From Tatumella sp. JGM118 (GTDB lineage Bacteria > Pseudomonadota > Gammaproteobacteria > Enterobacterales > Enterobacteriaceae), in contig NZ_JAERJR010000005.1 in assembly GCF_018257515.1 (NCBI RefSeq), positions 124,001 to 188,000 on the forward strand: a stretch of 64,000 nucleotides of DNA, given 5' to 3'. Position numbers and translations under genes: made by a program. A model generated the notes under the pieces. It ran no database searches. It was not told the DNA's origin and saw only the letters and a program-made list of their open reading frames with translations. This document shows, in pieces, positions 60,678 through 64,000 of the stretch. Position 1 is the first letter of the stretch, and every line of letters begins with the position of its first letter.

Positions 60678-63587
60678 TCAGGAAACCGGAAGCGCGGTTT
60701 GTGGCAGTGATTCGGAGACCGGCCGGCGTTGTACGCTGATCATCCCGTTCTCAACGCGTACCGGCCAGCAGCGGACCCGGACGGTACTGTCATCCGGACT
60801 GATACCATCGGTTAACCGCAGTCGTTTTTTGTATAACGGCGAAATCACCAGCGGGATACCGTCATCGTCGCCAAGAATGCCGCGGGCCAGCACATTTGCC
60901 CCGCTGCCTGGCTCAAGATTATCCAGTGCATACACTTCCGGTTGTTCTTCCCCCAGACGGAAAACCGCAATCTGCTGGCGGCCCAGACGTGCTGCCCTCC
61001 CGGTATCCGGCGGAATATCGTCAAGCCGCCCGACGGTGACCCATTCATCTGCCGGCTCTTCGCTTATCGCTAACCCTGGCTTTTCTGAAGGTGCCGCCGG
61101 GCGCATCTGTCCACGCTCCGGCACCATCACCACCGCTTCGTCCGGCTGATCACTGTTAATAAAGGCACGGAACAGTTGCCGTGACCGGGGATCGTCGAGA
61201 GTGGTCTGCCACTCGCACTGGTAGGTGTCGACAATCTGCTGCATTTCCTGGTCCAGCGTGTCCGCCAGGCCCAGACTGTCGTCAAGGATGACCTGACGCA
61301 GATAGGCCACCCCGCCGTCCAGATTATCCAGCCAGTTGCTGGTCCGCTGCAGGCGATCGGCCGTGCGCAGATAAAACATCAGGGTCCGGTCAATCACGCG
61401 GATCAACGTGTCAGTGTCCAGGTCGGAAGCAAAGAGATCGGCATGCCGGGGTTTCATTCCGCCATTGCCGCAGACATAGAGATTCCAGCCTTTATCGGTA
61501 GCAATCACTCCGATATCTTTTCCCTGCGCCTCCGCACACTCCCGGGTACACCCGGAAACGGCCATTTTTATTTTGTGGGGCGAACGCAAGCCCTTGTAGC
61601 GATTCTCCAGCCGGATGGCGAGCGCGGTGGAATCCTGTACGCCATAACGGCACCAGGTCGATCCGACGCAGGATTTGACGGTACGCAGAGACTTACCGTA
61701 GGCATGACCGGTCTCAAATCCGGCTTCCAGCAATTCCTGCCAGATAGCAGGCAGTTGCTCAAGACGCGCACCGAACAGATCAACGCGCTGTCCGCCGGTA
61801 ATTTTGGTGTACAGGTTATAGCGCCGGGCCACCTGACCGAGGGTGATTAATCCTTCCGGGGTAATTTCACCGGCCGGTATGCGCGGTACGACGGAATAGG
61901 TGCCGTCTTTCTGGATATTCCCCAGGAAACGGTCATTGGTATCCTGCAGCGACACATGCTGCGGCTGTAAGACATAGTCATTCCAGCAGGAGGCCAGCAG
62001 CGAACCCGCCAGAGGCCGGCAAATCTCACACCCCCGTCCGTGCCCGTATTGCCGGATCAGCGCATCAAAAGTGCGGATATTATTGACCCGGATCAGGTGA
62101 TAGAGTTCCTGGCGCGACCAGGCAAAGTGGCTACAGATATCCTTCTTAACTTCCACACCCAGGGCTTCCAGTTCATGTTCCATCACCTGCTTCAGTAAAG
62201 GAACACAGCCACCACACCCAGTGCCGGCCCGGGTACAGCTTTTCAGCGCGTTCATATCGGTGCATCCGCCACGGACAGCGTCAGAAATATCGCCTTTAGA
62301 GACATTGTGGCAGGAACAAATCTGTGCACTTTCCGGCAATAATGCCACGCCGACACCCGCCGGCGCTCCGCCTTCCGATACCGGTAAAATCAGACTTTCC
62401 GGATTCGCCGGCAGAGGGATGGCATTCAGCATCCGCTGTAATAAATCGCTATAATCTGAACTGTCGCCGACCAGTACCGCACCCAGCAATGTTTTGCCGT
62501 CTTCAGAGACCACAATTTTCTTATAAATCCGCGCCGGACCATCAATCCACTGATAACTCTGGCTCCCCGGCGTCGCTCCATGGGCATCACCGACAGAGGC
62601 AACCTCCACACCTAACAGTTTCAGTTTGGTACTCATATCCGCGCCGGTAAAGGCTGTGGCTTTCTCTGCCAGCCGGTCGGCCAGACAACGAGCCATCTGA
62701 TATCCTGGCGCGACCAGACCAAAAATTTTACCCTGCCAGAGAGCACACTCACCAATGGCCGAAACCGACGGGTCTGAGGTCAGACAGTAATCGTCAATGA
62801 TGATGCCGCCACGGGGACCTTTTTCCAGTCCCGCACTCGCGGCAAGCTCATCACGCGGACGGATCCCCGCAGAAAACAGCACCAGGTCGGTTTCCAGCTC
62901 GGTGCCATCGGTAAAACAGAGTTTATGTTGCAACTGCTCACCGTCGGTAATTTCGACGGTCTGCCGGGCGGTATGTACCCGGACGCCCAGGGCAGCAATT
63001 TTCTTCTGCAACATTGAGGCACCGTCATCATCCAACTGTACCGCCATCAGGCGCGGTGAAAACTCAACCACGTGGGTTTCCAGACCGGATTGTAATAACG
63101 CATTGGCGGCTTCCAGTCCCAGCAGTCCGCCACCGATCACGACCCCGACCGTCGACCGGCTCGCCTGACGGCTGATGGCATCCAGGTCGCTGAGCGTGCG
63201 ATAGACCAGACAACCGGGCCGGTCATGACCCGGGATGGGGGGAACAAAGGCATAAGAACCTGTCGCCAGGACCAGTTGATCGTAGTGAAGGCTATTTCCG
63301 GCAGCATCCGTCACGGTTTTTTCCTGCAGATCGATAGCCGTTATCTGGTGACCTGTGCGTAATTCAATGCCGGTGCGGGTGAAAAAGCCCTCTTCTGCCA
63401 GAGACAATGACCCGGCAGTACGACCGGAAAAATACTCCGACAGGTGGACGCGATCATAGGCCGGGTATTCTTCTTCCCCGAACACAATAATCTGATACTG
63501 AGTATGCAATTGACGCTCTGCCAGTTGCTCCAGAAAATAGTGGCTGACCATACCATGCCCGATGACCACTAATACCGGTTGATTCAT
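60678..63587 (-). CDS. assimilatory NAD(P)H nitrite reductase, NirB-NirD fusion (NasB-like)
   Basis: The enzyme reduces nitrite to ammonium with six electrons. The 969-residue protein combines an N-terminal FAD/NAD(P)H oxidoreductase (about 1-390, VVIGGGLLGLEAANAL) and a BFD-like [2Fe-2S] domain (Cys424, Cys426, Cys458, Cys461). Next come the sulfite/nitrite reductase half with siroheme-[4Fe-4S] ligands Cys640, Cys646, Cys680 and Cys684, and a C-terminal NirD Rieske-like domain (about 848-969, EWVTVGRLDDIPPDTGRAARLG) without Rieske Cys-His ligands, as in enterobacterial NirD. Klebsiella NasB has the same large-small subunit fusion. It lies between the nitrate ABC ATPase gene and the SUMT gene. 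Confidence 0.93.
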   Translation of the reverse strand: MNQPVLVVIGHGMVSHYFLEQLAERQLHTQYQIIVFGEEEYPAYDRVHLSEYFSGRTAGSLSLAEEGFFTRTGIELRTGHQITAIDLQEKTVTDAAGNSLHYDQLVLATGSYAFVPPIPGHDRPGCLVYRTLSDLDAISRQASRSTVGVVIGGGLLGLEAANALLQSGLETHVVEFSPRLMAVQLDDDGASMLQKKIAALGVRVHTARQTVEITDGEQLQHKLCFTDGTELETDLVLFSAGIRPRDELAASAGLEKGPRGGIIIDDYCLTSDPSVSAIGECALWQGKIFGLVAPGYQMARCLADRLAEKATAFTGADMSTKLKLLGVEVASVGDAHGATPGSQSYQWIDGPARIYKKIVVSEDGKTLLGAVLVGDSSDYSDLLQRMLNAIPLPANPESLILPVSEGGAPAGVGVALLPESAQICSCHNVSKGDISDAVRGGCTDMNALKSCTRAGTGCGGCVPLLKQVMEHELEALGVEVKKDICSHFAWSRQELYHLIRVNNIRTFDALIRQYGHGRGCEICRPLAGSLLASCWNDYVLQPQHVSLQDTNDRFLGNIQKDGTYSVVPRIPAGEITPEGLITLGQVARRYNLYTKITGGQRVDLFGARLEQLPAIWQELLEAGFETGHAYGKSLRTVKSCVGSTWCRYGVQDSTALAIRLENRYKGLRSPHKIKMAVSGCTRECAEAQGKDIGVIATDKGWNLYVCGNGGMKPRHADLFASDLDTDTLIRVIDRTLMFYLRTADRLQRTSNWLDNLDGGVAYLRQVILDDSLGLADTLDQEMQQIVDTYQCEWQTTLDDPRSRQLFRAFINSDQPDEAVVMVPERGQMRPAAPSEKPGLAISEEPADEWVTVGRLDDIPPDTGRAARLGRQQIAVFRLGEEQPEVYALDNLEPGSGANVLARGILGDDDGIPLVISPLYKKRLRLTDGISPDDSTVRVRCWPVRVENGMISVQRRPVSESLPQTALPVS

Positions 63588-63641
63588 AACCCTACTCCCA
63601 CAGCGACAGGCTGTTGCTTGACACGGTTTACTGCCTGGAAC

Positions 63642-64000
63642 TCAGGCAGCCTTAGGTTGTTTTTCATACAGGAATTGCAACACCTGCTGGCGGTATTGCT
63701 GATACCGGGGGTCGTTCGCCAGTGACACCCGGGAACGGGGCCGCTCCAGATCAACCGTCATGACTTCCCCGACCGTCGCGGCAGGACCGTTGGTCATCAT
63801 AAATACCCGATCGGACAGCAGAACGGCTTCATCAACATCGTGCGTAATCAGCACAATGGTGGTACGCAGTTGCCGCTGAATATCCATCACAGCATCCTGC
63901 AGATGGGCACGCGTCAGTGCATCCAGTGCACCGAAAGGTTCATCCATCAGTAATACTGAAGGTTTCATCGCCAGGGCCCGGGCAATCCCGACCCGTTGCT
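63642..64000 (-). CDS. nitrate ABC transporter ATP-binding protein (NasD/NrtD-like), partial
   Basis: The last 118 codons are in the window; the reading frame continues past 64000. Visible are the end of the signature region (QRVGIARALAMKPS), Walker B VLLMDEPFGALD and the switch His in LITHDVDEAVLLSDRVFMM, all typical of the nitrate/sulfonate/taurine importer ATPases. The C-terminal DLERPRSRVSLANDPRYQQYRQQVLQFLYE tail is typical of nitrate transport ATPases. Position upstream of fused nitrite and nitrate reductases supports nitrate as the substrate. The ATG at 63968 is internal, not the start. Confidence 0.88.
   Translation of the reverse strand, partial: QRVGIARALAMKPSVLLMDEPFGALDALTRAHLQDAVMDIQRQLRTTIVLITHDVDEAVLLSDRVFMMTNGPAATVGEVMTVDLERPRSRVSLANDPRYQQYRQQVLQFLYEKQPKAA

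Overview
The window is chromosomal DNA from a member of the Enterobacterales. Nearly every housekeeping gene is a close relative of its Escherichia coli counterpart and lies in familiar order: dnaN-dnaA | rpmH-rnpA-yidD-yidC-mnmE, pstSCAB-phoU, ligB | gmk, rpoZ-spoT-trmH-recG, xanP, yicH, yiiD, dtd-yihY, yihX, typA | glnA-glnL-glnG, hemN, yihI, engB, spf. The accessory genes (fused nitrate and nitrite reductases, orphan fecIRA, a microcin-type export locus) and the moderate G+C would suit the Erwiniaceae, for example a Tatumella- or Pantoea-like bacterium. That placement is inference; no rRNA gene or species marker is in view.

Layout. (1) 1-5.9 kb: replication initiator, ribosomal protein L34, RNase P protein, membrane insertase and tRNA-modification GTPase. 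A DnaA box and two sigma70 promoters lie between the divergent dnaA and rpmH operons. (2) 5.9-13 kb: an accessory block with a stomatin/NfeD pair, then a 73-codon double-glycine-leader peptide followed by an HlyD-type adaptor and a C39-peptidase ABC exporter (a candidate class II microcin locus), then a major facilitator transporter. (3) 13-17.7 kb: the phosphate uptake operon pstSCAB-phoU with tandem Pho boxes. (4) 18-34 kb: ligB, gmk, the stringent-response/tRNA/repair operon, xanthine permease, AsmA-like YicH, FabY-like YiiD, Dtd, YihY, YihX and BipA. (5) 34-42 kb: the nitrogen-regulated glnA-glnL-glnG operon with NtrC sites and a sigma54 promoter, then hemN, a small untracked membrane ORF, yihI, engB and the Spot 42 RNA gene. 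polA, which normally adjoins spf, is absent. About 1.1 kb without a convincing gene follows. (6) 43-55 kb: nudK, a class C acid phosphatase, fecI-fecR-fecA without fecBCDE, a dienelactone hydrolase, dctA, an orphan metal-chelate binding protein, a Nudix hydrolase, an orphan NlpA/MetQ lipoprotein and a TauD-type dioxygenase. (7) 55.7-64 kb: an assimilatory nitrate cluster on the minus strand: nitrate ABC transporter ATPase (cut by the window edge), a NirB-NirD fusion, a siroheme-pathway methyltransferase, and a nitrate reductase fused to a CysJ-like flavoprotein.

The genes suggest tight control of phosphate (Pho boxes), nitrogen (NtrC/sigma54) and iron (Fur boxes at fecI and fecA). The nitrate cluster feeds ammonium to GlnA. 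The most novel-looking element is the microcin-like peptide gene, separated from its dedicated exporter by a strong intrinsic terminator and lacking a recognisable immunity gene. No rRNA, complete tRNA, insertion sequence, prophage or CRISPR array was recognised.
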